A DNA stretch of 64,000 nt from Xenopus tropicalis (taxonomy: Eukaryota > Chordata > Amphibia > Anura > Pipidae): assembly GCF_000004195.4 (NCBI RefSeq), contig NC_030678.2:130477104-130541103 (forward strand), in the 5' to 3' direction. This document shows, in pieces, positions 35,590 to 45,834 of the stretch (position 1 is its first letter; the number at the start of each line of letters is the position of its first letter). Under the pieces are notes generated by a model, which worked only from the letters and a program-made list of their open reading frames with translations, searched no databases and had not been told where the DNA came from. A program made the translations under genes and the position numbers.

Positions 35590-35885
35590 AACTTCTTTTT
35601 GGACTTCAAACATTTTCCTTTGGCAGAGCCTCTTTCTACAGATCTCCTTATATGTTGCCTCCCTGGTTGCTATCTTATTGATCCTTGGGTTTGGCCCATA
35701 GAGTGTGGGAACAATAAAAACCCATCAGGTTTGTGACTATTGCATTGCCTACCAAACTAATGTTCACATCAAGAAAGTTAATCTCATTGTGTTAAACTCT
35801 CTGGGGTGGATAGTTTGGTATGCATCACTGGCCTGTGGTCCATCCCATATTATAAGGGTATTATCCACATATGTGTAATATTGTT
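35590..35885 (-). pseudogene. Penelope-like element reverse-transcriptase relic
   Basis: On the minus strand one frame reads YVDNTLIIWDGPQ (about 35880-35842), matching the RT catalytic 'Y(I/V)DD..IIW.G' box with the second catalytic Asp changed to Asn. After one frameshift the strand reads HNEINFLDVNISLVGNAIVT (about 35780-35720), matching the 'i.FLDv.I....i.T.lyrKpTD' block that follows in Penelope-like RTs (established). The expected KPTD is not found and stops follow. The spacing of the two blocks (~25 residues) fits the family. A broken fragment with no EN domain visible. Confidence 0.6.
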
Positions 35886-36059
35886 TGATGTATTGTGTTG
35901 AAAACCCCAACATACTGTTTTTCGACTTTGACTTATTCTTCTTCTTAGCGCCCCCCATTTTCTAAACACTACTCCTCCTACAGTTTTAGGGTTACAACAC
36001 CCAAACTCTCCACACTTCTTCACCCTATAGCGGAGTAGGTTGCTTGTGCTTTTATAAGC

Positions 36060-36459
36060 GATCCAGCCCCCCGTCTTTTTGTGGCGCCGCTCTGAACACC
36101 CTAATTTTCCCATTGACTTTGACAGGGATGATATTCAAATTTCTGCCACGCTTACAGCTTTGAAGCAACACCCCACAAACTTGAATAACATAATCATGGG
36201 GTCACCCCAAATGAAACAGCGACATTTGTTGGATGACCCTCCCCAGTGGGAGGGGCCAACATCAGCCAATCAAATTTCACCCATTGACTTTTATGGGGAA
36301 ATTGAAACTGCTGCCCATCTTACAGCTTTGAGGCTGTATGTCAGGGTTCCCAACCAATTTTTGAACATTCAGTCAGTGACTGACTACATATTCAGGGTTA
36401 GAACAAGTGGATGGAGCCACCAACAGCCAATCCATTTCCACCCATTACATTCATTGGTT
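36060..36459 (+). repeat. Degenerate tandem-like repeat (left part), split by a LINE
   Basis: Recurring blocks of the type 'ggagccaccaacagccaatc' followed by 'cccattgacttt…gggaaatt…ctgccatcttacagctttg' appear near 36100, 36245 and 36410, and again after the LINE at 37150 and 37315. Unit spacing is roughly 120-170 bp with heavy divergence. Confidence 0.6.
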
Positions 36460-37088
36460 TATATTTAAACTGATGAACTACATCTCTTCCCTTGTGTCAC
36501 TACATCTCTTCCCTTGTGTCACTACATCTCTTCCCTTGTGTCACTACATCTCTTCCCTTGTGTCACTACATCTCTTCCCTTGTGTTCACTACATCTCTTC
36601 CCTTGTGTCTCTGTATGTTCCTGGCCGACTCCTTCATTCCTCGCAGAGTAACCACTTGGTTGCACCTCCCACTACTACTGCTGTTTCCCGCCTTAAACCT
36701 TGCTGCCCCTTACATTTGGAATGCCCTCCCTGATTTCCTCCAGAGAGAATCCCCCCTCAGTCTTTTTAAAACTAAACTTAAAGACTACCTTTTGTAGCAC
36801 CTGATCTGGAAACTGGCACTTATATTGTAGTGTCACCCACTGTGACCTACAGCACTTACATTTGCCCATTTGTGTCTGTTAGTTACCCCTCCCATTTAGA
36901 TTGTAAGCTCTATGGGGCAGGGACCTCCATCATCTTGTGTTTCTGACTCTTATTGCAACTGTACCTTGTATTTATTTGTATTTATTGTTGTACTTTGTAT
37001 TTATCCATTATCTTAATAACCCCCTGTTTTGTATAAATGTATTCTACTGTACAGCACTGCGTACATAAGCAGCGCTTTATAAATAAAA
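36460..37088 (+). pseudogene. 5'-truncated LINE (CR1/L2-type): RT C-terminus plus 3' UTR
   Basis: The frame ending at the stop at 36797 closes with APYIWNALPDFLQRES and FKTKLKDYLL, the conserved C-terminal '(A)P.lWN.LP…FK..LK.yL' of CR1/L2-type polymerases. It is followed by a ~290-bp 3' UTR with gattgtaagctctatggggc and acagcactgcgtacataagc and the terminal gcgctttataaataaa. The 5' side is a 22-bp tandem repeat. It is inserted in the repeat at 36060-37385, which resumes at about 37096. Only the last ~50 codons remain, so it is dead. Confidence 0.8.
36479..36609 (+). repeat. 22-bp tandem repeat, 6 copies
   Basis: Six copies of a 22-bp unit (tacatctcttcccttgtgtc plus ac). The first five are identical and the sixth is preceded by a 1-bp insertion. 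The unit length is not a multiple of three, so expansion put the LINE frame out of phase with whatever lay upstream. Confidence 0.95.
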
Positions 37089-37095
37089 TCTGCCG

Positions 37096-37390
37096 TTCTT
37101 TAACTATTAATCCTAGGGTCCCAAAACTTTGCAGAGTCACTGGGTAACTTCAGTTCCAGGTTAGAAAAAGTGGGCGGAGCCACCAACCGCCAATCAGATG
37201 TCACTCATTGACTTTCAGTCGGGAAATTTAAATTACTGCCATTCAGACACTATTAAAACCAGGGTCGCCAAACTTTGCACAGTGGTTTTTACTATATAAC
37301 TGTGGGTCCAAGGCTAGAAAAACTGGGTGGAGCCAACAACATATTAGATTTCATGTAGTGACTTCACATTTTTCAACTCAACATGAAGTT
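37096..37390 (+). repeat. Degenerate tandem-like repeat (right part)
   Basis: Continuation of 36060-36459 after the LINE: 'ggcggagccaccaaccgcca', 'ctcattgactttcagtcggg', then a further diverged unit near 37315. Confidence 0.6.
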
Positions 37391-37772
37391 TGTTCTCAAA
37401 CCTCCCTTTCTAGTTGCAGATGTGTTTTTTAAGGAACATTATGTTTTTCATTTCACAAAAGGTTGTGCAAGAGGAGCCAATAAGAAGAATCCATTGAGTA
37501 CCTTGTTTTTGCCAACAGAAACAATTATTGTAGCAATAATACCATTTAAATAACATCTCTAAACAGACCATTAGGAAATATATTTGTGCATTAGGAATTA
37601 CTGTATCAAGCAAAACCTACTGTATGCATCTTAACCACTCATCCTGTCGTATTAATGTACTCTGCTACAGCAGAGTGCCAGCATTTACCTTGTCTGCTAA
37701 ATTGTATTTAATAAGCAATATATAGGCCCCCAATGTTTACTGATAGTAGTCCATATTTTGAAAGTAACTCTA

Positions 37773-38301
37773 GGGGGCTGATTTACTAACCCACGAATCC
37801 GACCCGAATTGGAAAAGTTCCGACTTGAAAACGAACATTTTGCGACTTTTTCGTATTTTTTGCGATTTTTTCGGCGTCTTTACGAATTTTTCATTACCAA
37901 TACGATTTTTGCGTAAAAACACAAGTTTTTCGTAGCCATTACGAAAGTTGCGTAAAATCGCCCGATTTTTTCGTAGCGTTAAAACTTACGCGAAAAGTTG
38001 CGCCTTTTTCGTAGCGTTAAAACTTAAAAGGTGCGAAGTTTCGCGTAAGTTTTAACGCTACGAAAAAAGCGCAACTTTTTGCGCAAGTTTTAACGCTACG
38101 AAAAATCGACAGATTTTACGCAACTTTCGTAATGGCTACAAAACTCGCGTTTTTACGTAAAAATCGTATTGGTAACGATAAATTCGTAAAGACGCCGAAA
38201 AAAATCGCAAAAAATACGAAAAAATCGCAAAATACCGATCATTACGAAAAAAACGCAATCGGACTCATTTCGACCCGTTCGTGGGTTAGTAAATGTGCCC
38301 C
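37773..38301. mobile_element. Near-perfect foldback MITE, ttactaacccacgaa family, copy 3
   Basis: 529 bp flanked by TA (37771-37772, 38302-38303). The arms are almost exact reverse complements from the ends (gggggctgatttactaaccc / gggttagtaaatgtgcccc) inward to about 38030, leaving a centre of only ~15-20 bases. Arm blocks include cgtagcgttaaaacttacgc and its inverse. Non-coding; as RNA it would fold into one ~260-bp hairpin. Confidence 0.92.
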
Positions 38302-40300
38302 TAGGACTGAACCTACAGTATGCCAGAAACTATTGGCCTACCGGGGAGATTATCTGTCATCCTGTGTATTTTCAGAAGTATGTTTAGCACAGGTATTAGT
38401 GGATAGTAAAAGATTCTTATAAATCAGATATACCCATTGAACATGGATCTATAATCATTCAATTGACAGACTTCTTCTCAATCATTCAGGGCACGGTGCC
38501 TTGGGACTTGCAGTTGCTGCTGTACTTCAGAATGGTATTTGCCCTTACCAAAACAACTACATCCCCACCTTAATCTACCTTTAAAATCATTCTATCATTA
38601 CTGTTTTAAAGCAAAGTTCTTTTCTTTTTTCCTTTGTTAGATTGGTGTTATTTCAGGCATTTCTCCTAGACATCCTTAACCACATGTGTCACTATTTTTC
38701 AAGGATGCATTAATGTTATTTGAAGAGCAAGGAAAGGCTTCTACTATAGCCCTTAATATATTGTAGAGCCCCCTTGCCTAAAGCAGATCGCCAACTTTAT
38801 TTTTTAAAATAATGCTCCCTTCTCCCAAAATGCTCTATTTGCACTCTGTTGCGGCCGCCATCTTAGATTTTTTGCGCACCTAAATGCAAATCCTCCAGCT
38901 CCCCCCCGCTCCCTCCAGCATTGGCCCTGCTAATTCTCTGTTCCTTGCTACTCTTGGAGAACCCTGGATGCCTATGGTCTATAGCTAAGTGTGCAGATAA
39001 TCTCTCCATGTTTTCTGCAGGGCCGCTGCAATGTGCGCTCCTCTCTCTAGTTGTGTCTGTTTTAATAGCTGCAGTCACACTGGAACCTGTGCCTCTTTCT
39101 TTCTGTAATCTTCTTGAAGTATTTTTAGGACTTCTGCATGGTCTAAAAACATCACTTCCACTATCACAACTTTTCTTTTTTTTGTTAAAAAAATGTAACA
39201 AGTATCTTAATATCAGTTAAATTGTATTTCAAATTGCTTGGTAATCATCTATATGGTTTTTAGTATAGAGATTTGGTTTATTAGAGATTCTGAGACATCT
39301 TGGAATTTTGTTGGCATGGACATATTCGGTCAAATTAATTTTATTCATTTTAGAATTCTCATTTCTTCCTCTGATGTCTCTCTCATTGTACAAATACAGT
39401 CCTCAGTGGTCTTGGTTTTCCTGGCCTGAGCTCCAGTGTTCTCTACATCATCAGGGGCATTGTGTATTCCAGCAATATGCGCAACGAGATGCGGCATGCA
39501 TTTTGAATCAGTGTCTATTTTTATACACATTCAGCCTATTTAAAGGAATCAAGTACTATAATCATTTGCTTGGTTATCAAGCTAGTTTTCTAAGCTTGTC
39601 CCTGGCTACTTTTGTTACACTCTCTGTTCAGGTTACAATGTCTGCCTCTTTGATTCTTCTTGCTTACCTCAATCCTGTGGTGCCTGTCCTGAGCTTGGCC
39701 TGTCTAACTTCCACTTATCTTCTCCCTGGTATCCTGTTTTAGACCTTAATGGCCACTCTCCACTCCACTGGCTTCTTGTACCCACCCCAGGACAGCTCGG
39801 GGTCAGTGTTGACTACTTGTAGGTCAATATCTATGTCTGATTTTCCAGCTGGCCTGGTAGCCATGCAATATTCTCACTTCCTCTGCCTGCCTTCCTACCC
39901 AAGGGGCATATTAATAAAGCTGTATAAAAAGTGGCTTTAGAATACAATTCAACTTGCCACTTTTCAGCAATGGTAAATAATTCCCCTATATAGCAGTGTC
40001 ACGATTGTATGTAAATGTGTAGCCAAGTATGAAATTCTGTAGTAACAACTGCAAAACTGATTAAATTCACATTGACTTCAGTCATAATAAAAATGGACTC
40101 ACTATAGAGGTTAGTTTGGCTACTAAAAAAAAAAAAGTATGGTATTTATCTCTTTGTAATTATGTCTGTAATTGGGTTGCATGGTGCTAATATACTTCTA
40201 ACAGAAACAGACGTTTCTAAGAATGATAAAATAAAAATTTACAAAGTGGCATTGTGATTGGATTAGTGGAAGAGTATATATGCTGAGGACTTCCCATACC
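38302..40300. other. No gene recognised
   Basis: Two opposed ~100-codon frames at 38.86-39.2 kb sit beside a gcggccgccatctta block (38848-38862; reverse strand aagatggcggccgc, a YY1-type site as in promoters and L1-type 5' UTRs). No family match in either frame. The rest is unremarkable. Confidence 0.4.
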
Positions 40301-40450
40301 AGTTGAACTGAAGAAGCTGCTTGGATGAGTAGTGAAACGTCTTCAATGATTACTTAACAAGTCCAGTTGCTTTAGATTTATTTATATTAGATATACCATG
40401 ACCTGGAGGAACGAAAATCTTCATAGTCATATTTATAAAAATGGATTTAT
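40265..40450 (+). mobile_element. Interspersed-repeat fragment carrying the hammerhead-fold motif
   Basis: The motif is followed by aagtccagttgctttagatt and accatgacctggaggaacg, blocks I recognise as recurring next to this motif in fish and frog repeats. Likely the terminus of a Penelope-like element; no RT sequence adjoins it here. Confidence 0.45.
40302..40347 (+). ncRNA. Hammerhead-ribozyme-fold motif (type I, minimal stem III)
   Basis: In order: stem I 5' strand gttgaa (40302-40307); core ctgaaga = C3 U4 G5 A6 N7 G8 A9 (40308-40314); stem II with an A-U base, one bulged g, then ctgct (40317-40321), loop tggatg, agtag (40328-40332); core gaaa = G12 A13 A14 A15.1 (40334-40337); a two-base-pair stem III acgt (A15.1-U16.1, C15.2-G16.2) with no loop; C17 at 40341; stem I 3' strand ttcaat (40342-40347). 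All invariant core bases are present, and stem I pairs over 5 Watson-Crick pairs plus one G-U. Hammerheads with tiny palindromic stem III are known at Penelope-like and retrozyme ends and act as dimers. The fold is read from sequence; activity is inference. Confidence 0.5.
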
Positions 40451-41995
40451 TTGAAACCACTTTCTTCACCTTTTTGATGTTTTCTTGCTTGCCTTGATAC
40501 ATATGCCCCTAGATGTTTTTGCAGAGCATGCCACTTCTACCTATGGAAATCATTATCTGCTGACTTAGAATTCACATGCAAGGCCACAATCTTTCTTAAT
40601 TAATGTAATTATTACACTTAATCCAAGAGCAATGTCACAGCTTCAGATTGCACATACCCCATGATCTATGCATGCACTGTGCTTTTTGAGAAAAGAAGAA
40701 AACTGACAGGGTATACAGAGAATATAGACACTAATATACCACTTTCTGTGCCAATGCTTAATTTATAGCCATGGAAACCAAATGTATCAAACATTTTCTT
40801 TCAGTGACCCAGGGAGCTTGCTTGCAAGTAAAAGGAAACACAGGCAGAAGCAATTTTTGTAAATGATATACTTCATCGTTCAAGTCACTCAGTTTTAGAA
40901 TATGCCATTGTTACATCCACAGTTATAGTACATTTATTAATGGTGTATATTTTACCTGTCAAGAGGCAGAATAAAAAAAAACCCCTTTGTTGTTAGACAT
41001 ATACAAAAACGTTACAGATGTGGTTATGGATGTAAATCTTTCCTACTATTATTTTGATCCTAAATCGTAGCATGCCTCAACAACATTTTTACAGGATATT
41101 TGAGGCCAAGTAGAAATGATTTGCTTTCTGGAACGTGCGGCTTTTGCCATTCTTTCCACTTCTTTGCAGTCTTGTCACAATCTTCATTTTTTATTTCTTC
41201 CTGAAGGTAGCAGTTTGCAACCAGAATCTTATAAATACACTGCATCCTGGATGCTCTTTGTGTATTGGCTAATCTGAATTAGTCTGAATTGTAAGCAAAA
41301 GAAGATGGAGACCCCACAGCTAAGATTTTCTTGTCATATATTTTTTTTGCTATGATTTCTGTATGAAGATAGTGTAGTCAATCAAGACTAATTTTACTTT
41401 GTTTTATCCTAGCCATTACCGATGTGTTGGCATGGAAACAGCTCTCCATGTGAACTTCAATGACTGAATGTGATCACAAAAACACCTTTTCTTTTCTTGA
41501 ATTTGTACTGTGAGCTTCTATTTTGTGTTTTATCTTGATTACAGATCCATGAAAAATGTATCAGCATGGAAAATATTAACCTTGGACTCTAACAATAACA
41601 AAGAGCAGTGAATAATTTATCCTTTAATTAAAGTACCAGCATCCCCTGAAGCTGTAACCTTTCAAGTGTTAAAACCAGTACATTTCTAATTTAAATATCA
41701 TATTCTAATTAACAGGTATGGATATACTAATGATGTAGTTTATAAGAAAAACACAATTCTCACATTTAAAACAAGTGGAAAAGCATCAACAATAATTAAT
41801 GAAAAATATTAGAAAAAAAAAAAAACCTCATCTACCCCAAACTAAATATTCCAAATGTCAGCAAAATAAGTTCACTTTCATTATTCAATGGAAAATTGAA
41901 CAGCTACTTTCTGAAGTACTGTATATATGTATTTTATTGTATCTTGTCTCTATATCGAGTTATAGAAACTCCTGGACTTATTTTATATTTATTAT
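40451..41995. other. No gene recognised
   Basis: AT-rich, no domain-bearing frame and no paired termini. Confidence 0.45.
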
Positions 41996-42262
41996 TAGTG
42001 ATGAGGAATTTTTTTGCCAGGCAATGATTCGCAGCAAATTTCCACATTTCGCAATTGGTGAATTGCTTCGCGAGACTTCAGTGACAATCCCCTGCGAAAA
42101 AAATCGTTACACGTCAAAGAAAGGCGCGGTCATGGGCGCTTCAAAAATAGGTGCAGTCGTGTCAAAATGGGCACAGTCATGGCAAAAAAACACCAGGCGC
42201 CACAAATTTGCATTTCCCAAATTTTTCCTCCAAGCAAAATGGGACAGATTCGCTCATCACTA
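41996..42262. mobile_element. MITE, agtgatgag family
   Basis: 267 bp, tagtgatgaggaattttttt to acagattcgctcatcacta, inverted ends in TA. The interior has gcgcggtcatgggcgc and gtgcagtcgtgtcaaaatgg words shared with 26849-27185 and 43478-43733. A 160-codon frame crossing it is not a gene. Confidence 0.82.
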
Positions 42263-43477
42263 TTTCAGCCCTCCATTCTAGTGTGACTTACCTTCCATTT
42301 TAGCCTTATTCGTGCCTTGGGTGTTTCATATACATTTTGCTCTGTCAAGGCAGGTCCAATTCTGGAAATAAAAAGAAAATAAACCCTAATGAAATTGTTT
42401 GTAAACCAACAGCACTTTATATTGAATCTGGGTTTAAGCAGCCCTTTAAAATACTTATGGATTGTTTATATGAAGTGTTAGAACAGTTGACCAATTTATG
42501 ATAACAAACACATGTGTTAGAATGGTTAACAAACTTGTTTTATTGCTTATTATTATCCTTGATCTTGCTTTAGCTCCCTGTTATTGTCAGCCTGAAATGA
42601 AGTGCCTTTATTGTGGCAGGAAGTATCTCTATTGTGGCAGGAAGTACTTCCATTGGGGTGCAGGTCCCCAGAGCATATCTACATTGTGGAGCGTGGATAA
42701 TTAAGAGTTTGCAAACTTTAGTCAGCCTAGTTTCGGTAGGGTAACGTAAAATGTGTCTCTCAGTAATGCACCTTTCATACAGTGAAACTAGATTGCACTG
42801 TTTATCAGAACCATCATTTTGCAAAAAAACTACAATTATGAGCCATAATAGTTTAATTAGCTTAATATTCAGTGCATCTCTGTAAAACAATGGGAGGAAG
42901 GAATGGAAACTTAAAAACAATAACTAAGTTTTTTTTTTTTTTTTTAAATAATAGAAAAAAGTAGTTTATATTATTCATGAGCAAAAGTAGAAATTAGAAT
43001 ATCTAAGACAAAATTACCTTTTTATTCTCTAACCTTGCTACTGTTTGGAAGCACCAATATTTAAACATAGATTGGGTTTTAAGACACACTTAACCATCCT
43101 CCTCATAATATGCTTCCTGCATCATTTTATTTTGTATAATTATGGCACTGTATGTGTTTCTTGAAATATTCTCTCTTAAATTAGCAATAATATTGCTGCA
43201 ATTAAAATGTTTTGTAGACTGGGACACATAACTAAAACACTAATTACTAATGATTTAAACCTTTGCTACTCTTTTACTAACTTTCCTGCCTGTATACAAA
43301 TGACTTAAGCTCTATAGGAAATGCTTTCTAAATTCTACTTAATAATATACATCAGCTATTTAAGCCTTTAGATAAACTTTCATACCAAGCTAATTTATCA
43401 CTAGCATGAAGAGACCTGCCTCGAGTTCAGGATATATCAAGATATCCAGATAGTCCTTGGCCTGTCTCAAATTATTC
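42263..43477. other. No gene recognised
   Basis: AT-rich. At 42.60-42.66 kb a 19-bp phrase (tattgtggcaggaagta with c/t changes) is directly repeated twice to three times. Nothing else. Confidence 0.45.
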
Positions 43478-43733
43478 TCTTGCTATGCCTGGCATGGAAT
43501 TTCCATATTTTGTTTTGCGAAACTTCCAAGAAAATTCAGTGCAAAAAAATTTGTTGCGCGTTCCAAAAAATTTTGGGTGGGTCAAAATGGGTGCAGTAGT
43601 ATCAAAATGGGCGCAGTCACATAAAAAGTCATGCGCAACAAAATGGTCGCACAACACTCACATTTCGTTAATTTTTCGGTAGTTTTGCACATTTTTCAAC
43701 GAAGCAAAACGGGACAGATTCTAATCCCCGATA
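43478..43733. mobile_element. MITE, agtgatgag family, ends worn
   Basis: The interior is collinear with 41996-42262 (tttgcgaaacttcc, aaatgggcgcagtcac, cgaagcaaaacgggacagat), but the left tagtgatgag is missing and the right end reads attctaatccccgata instead of attcgctcatcacta. Confidence 0.7.
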
Positions 43734-43820
43734 GTTAGCTTGATACCTAATGATCAATTTGATTCAGATGTCAGAAAATACACTTAAAGGCCAGGTTTAT
43801 TTTTTAACTTAGTTATATAT

Positions 43821-43928
43821 ATAATTGATTGCGTATGGATCAGCACTCTCTTGATGTGAATATTACATGTTGTAATAAATATAAACTTTTTCAAATCAAG
43901 AGTGCTGATCCATATGCAATCAATTATA
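43821..43928. repeat. Small foldback repeat
   Basis: Arms of ~34 bp (tataattgattgcgtatgga … agcactctcttgat and its inverse atcaagagtgctgatccata … aatcaattata) around a ~38-base loop, nearly perfect. Possibly a short MITE. Confidence 0.75.
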
Positions 43929-44299
43929 CATATTTTTTGATTGTGCACCTCACAGAAAACGGTTGATTGAGTGCTGGCATATTGGCACTACAATATATAT
44001 ATATTTATATATAAGTCCAAATTTACCACTAAGGTTCATTAAATCAGAAAACATAAAGGTCTGCACAATATTCTGTAACCCTTTCTTCGGCACTAATCTC
44101 CAATGCCACACTGGGGTGCTAACAGAGCTGATCCCAAGAGACTGATAAGTGTGAGATTTGTGGGGTTTGGATAATATTACAATTCAAGATAAAAAAAGCA
44201 ACATAAAGTCACAACACATCTGACAGTGTAAATATAAAGGATGCAACATTCTAGACTGACAAACCTTCCTGTACTCTCTATAAGTGGGTTTTATATAAA

Positions 44300-44433
44300 C
44301 TGTTGGAAAGAAAAATTAATCGATTCAGTGCAAATATTTTCTCTGCAAAATACTTCACTGACTTCAATGCATCCTGCGGGAAAAAAAGCCCATTGACTTC
44401 AATGAGTTCCGTGATTTTTTGCTCATGACTAGC
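44300..44433. mobile_element. MITE fragment, agtgatgag-related
   Basis: cattgacttcaatgagttcc and ttgctcatgactag resemble the right part of the agtgatgag family; the left end is not found. Confidence 0.4.
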
Positions 44434-45169
44434 TATGAAAATATAGGAGTAAGTTTCAATGCAAAAGCAATATTTTATTATATAGAAGTATAACTAAATG
44501 CATAATATTGTTGTAAATATCAAGCTGGTAACTAGTAGGTTTAATTGCACCTTAAAAAAGGAAGATATATTGCCCCTGAAAAGTTGTGCTTGATCAGTGA
44601 CATCTGATAAATATAATGTATATAGTTGCATATATAGGGGGTTAGTGAGGGTTTTGGCAAGCTAAACATTGGGCCAATATTTTAGTTGAGAGAGGGTGCA
44701 TGTCCCTTGGTAGTTTTGTATTTGGCCAGAGGGTGTCAGGGTTTTCTTGTTTATAAAAAGAGAAGTTACCACAAGTTTTTTGGTTCCCACTTGCTGGAGT
44801 AGGTGATGTGAAGGGCCTGGAAATGAGGTAGGTCCCAGTAGGTGAAGTATGTGCTAGAGGTTTGTAATAGATCACTCTAAGCAGGACCAGGGTAGTTAGT
44901 AAAGCAGCCAGAGGCTCAAATAAGGAGGACAGTAAAGGTTAGCAGTCTGTGGTGTCAATGCTACCAGTACAGGTTATTTTTACTAGGCAGGCCAATGTTC
45001 GGGTAGATATGGAAGCTGTAGAGATGGAAGCTGAGGGGCAGGCCACAAGAGAAGGCGTACATCAAAACTATGGGTGTGTAGCACTTTTTCTCTATTTGCT
45101 GAATACTATTCATGATCACACAGCGCCCCTTGCTCTCTGTTCAGTCAGCAGGCACATTACATAACATTA

Positions 45170-45252
45170 CAGGTATGGGACCTTTTATCCAGGACCTGGG
45201 GTTTGCTGGAAAAGGGATCTCTCTGTAATTTGGATTTCCATAACTTAAGGGC
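45170..45252. mobile_element. Partial TIR element (caggtatggga), reversed
   Basis: caggtatgggacc, ggacctggggtttgctgg and ctgtaatttggatttccata match, in reverse orientation, the right half of the element at 32131-32861. The rest is lost. Confidence 0.6.
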
Positions 45253-45420
45253 TCACAAGCATTTTTTCCTGGACTCCCCTGTGGTAGAATTCTCCAGCAT
45301 TCCACTGCAGGGGGGGGGGGCAGGAATACATTTCTTTAGTGCCAAAAATGTCACATTAGTCCTAGTCTGAAAATACCAGTAGTGCTGATGAACTGTGTAT
45401 CAGCGATGTTAGAGGATAGT

Positions 45421-45634
45421 AAGGGGCAGATTTATCAAAATGTGAGTTTAGACCATAAAAACTCACCCACATTCTATTCTTTCCTATGGGATTTTTAGAA
45501 GTGTATTTATCAATGGGTGAAAGTAAGCACTTACCATTTAATAAATATGCTTCTCAAAATCCCAAAGGAATGTATAGAATATGGGTGAGTTTATTAATGT
45601 CTATTAAGGTCTAAACTCACATTTTGATAAATCT
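45421..45634. mobile_element. MITE, ggggcagatttatcaaaatg family, complete
   Basis: Inverted ends cagatttatcaaaatgtgag and ctcacattttgataaatct, with a second inner inverted pair (cctatgggatttttagaag and cttctcaaaatcccaaagg). About 214 bp, non-coding. Confidence 0.8.
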
Positions 45635-45719
45635 GAGTTTAGATAGATCTGAGTTTAGAGTTGATAAATATTTTACTGTAGATTTATATTTCCAGGTCTA
45701 AAATATTACTGGGGTTATG

Positions 45720-45832
45720 TAATAAAAAACACTCAGTTTGCCTAGGAGCAGTAACCCATAGCAACCAATCAGCAGGAAGCATTTACTGTTCACCTGTTTA
45801 AAAAATCGTATTGGTTGCTATGGGTTAGGCCC
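45720..45832. repeat. Small inverted repeat (taacccatagcaaccaat)
   Basis: gtaacccatagcaaccaatc and attggttgctatgggtta are exact inverses separated by about 47 bases. A common frog repeat motif; the outer ends are unclear. Confidence 0.65.
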
Positions 45833-45834
45833 AT

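Noticed and set aside
38883..38890. Octamer atgcaaat as a snRNA or immunoglobulin promoter element
   Set aside because: An 8-mer occurs by chance about once per 64 kb; no PSE, TATA box or gene follows.
38921..39220. 99-codon frame resembling a small membrane protein
   Set aside because: Hydrophobicity arises from T/C-rich sequence; an equally long frame is open on the other strand and no homology is recognised.
41799..42281. 160-codon plus-strand frame
   Set aside because: Its second half is the 41996-42262 MITE, which exists in other copies without the frame; no domain seen.
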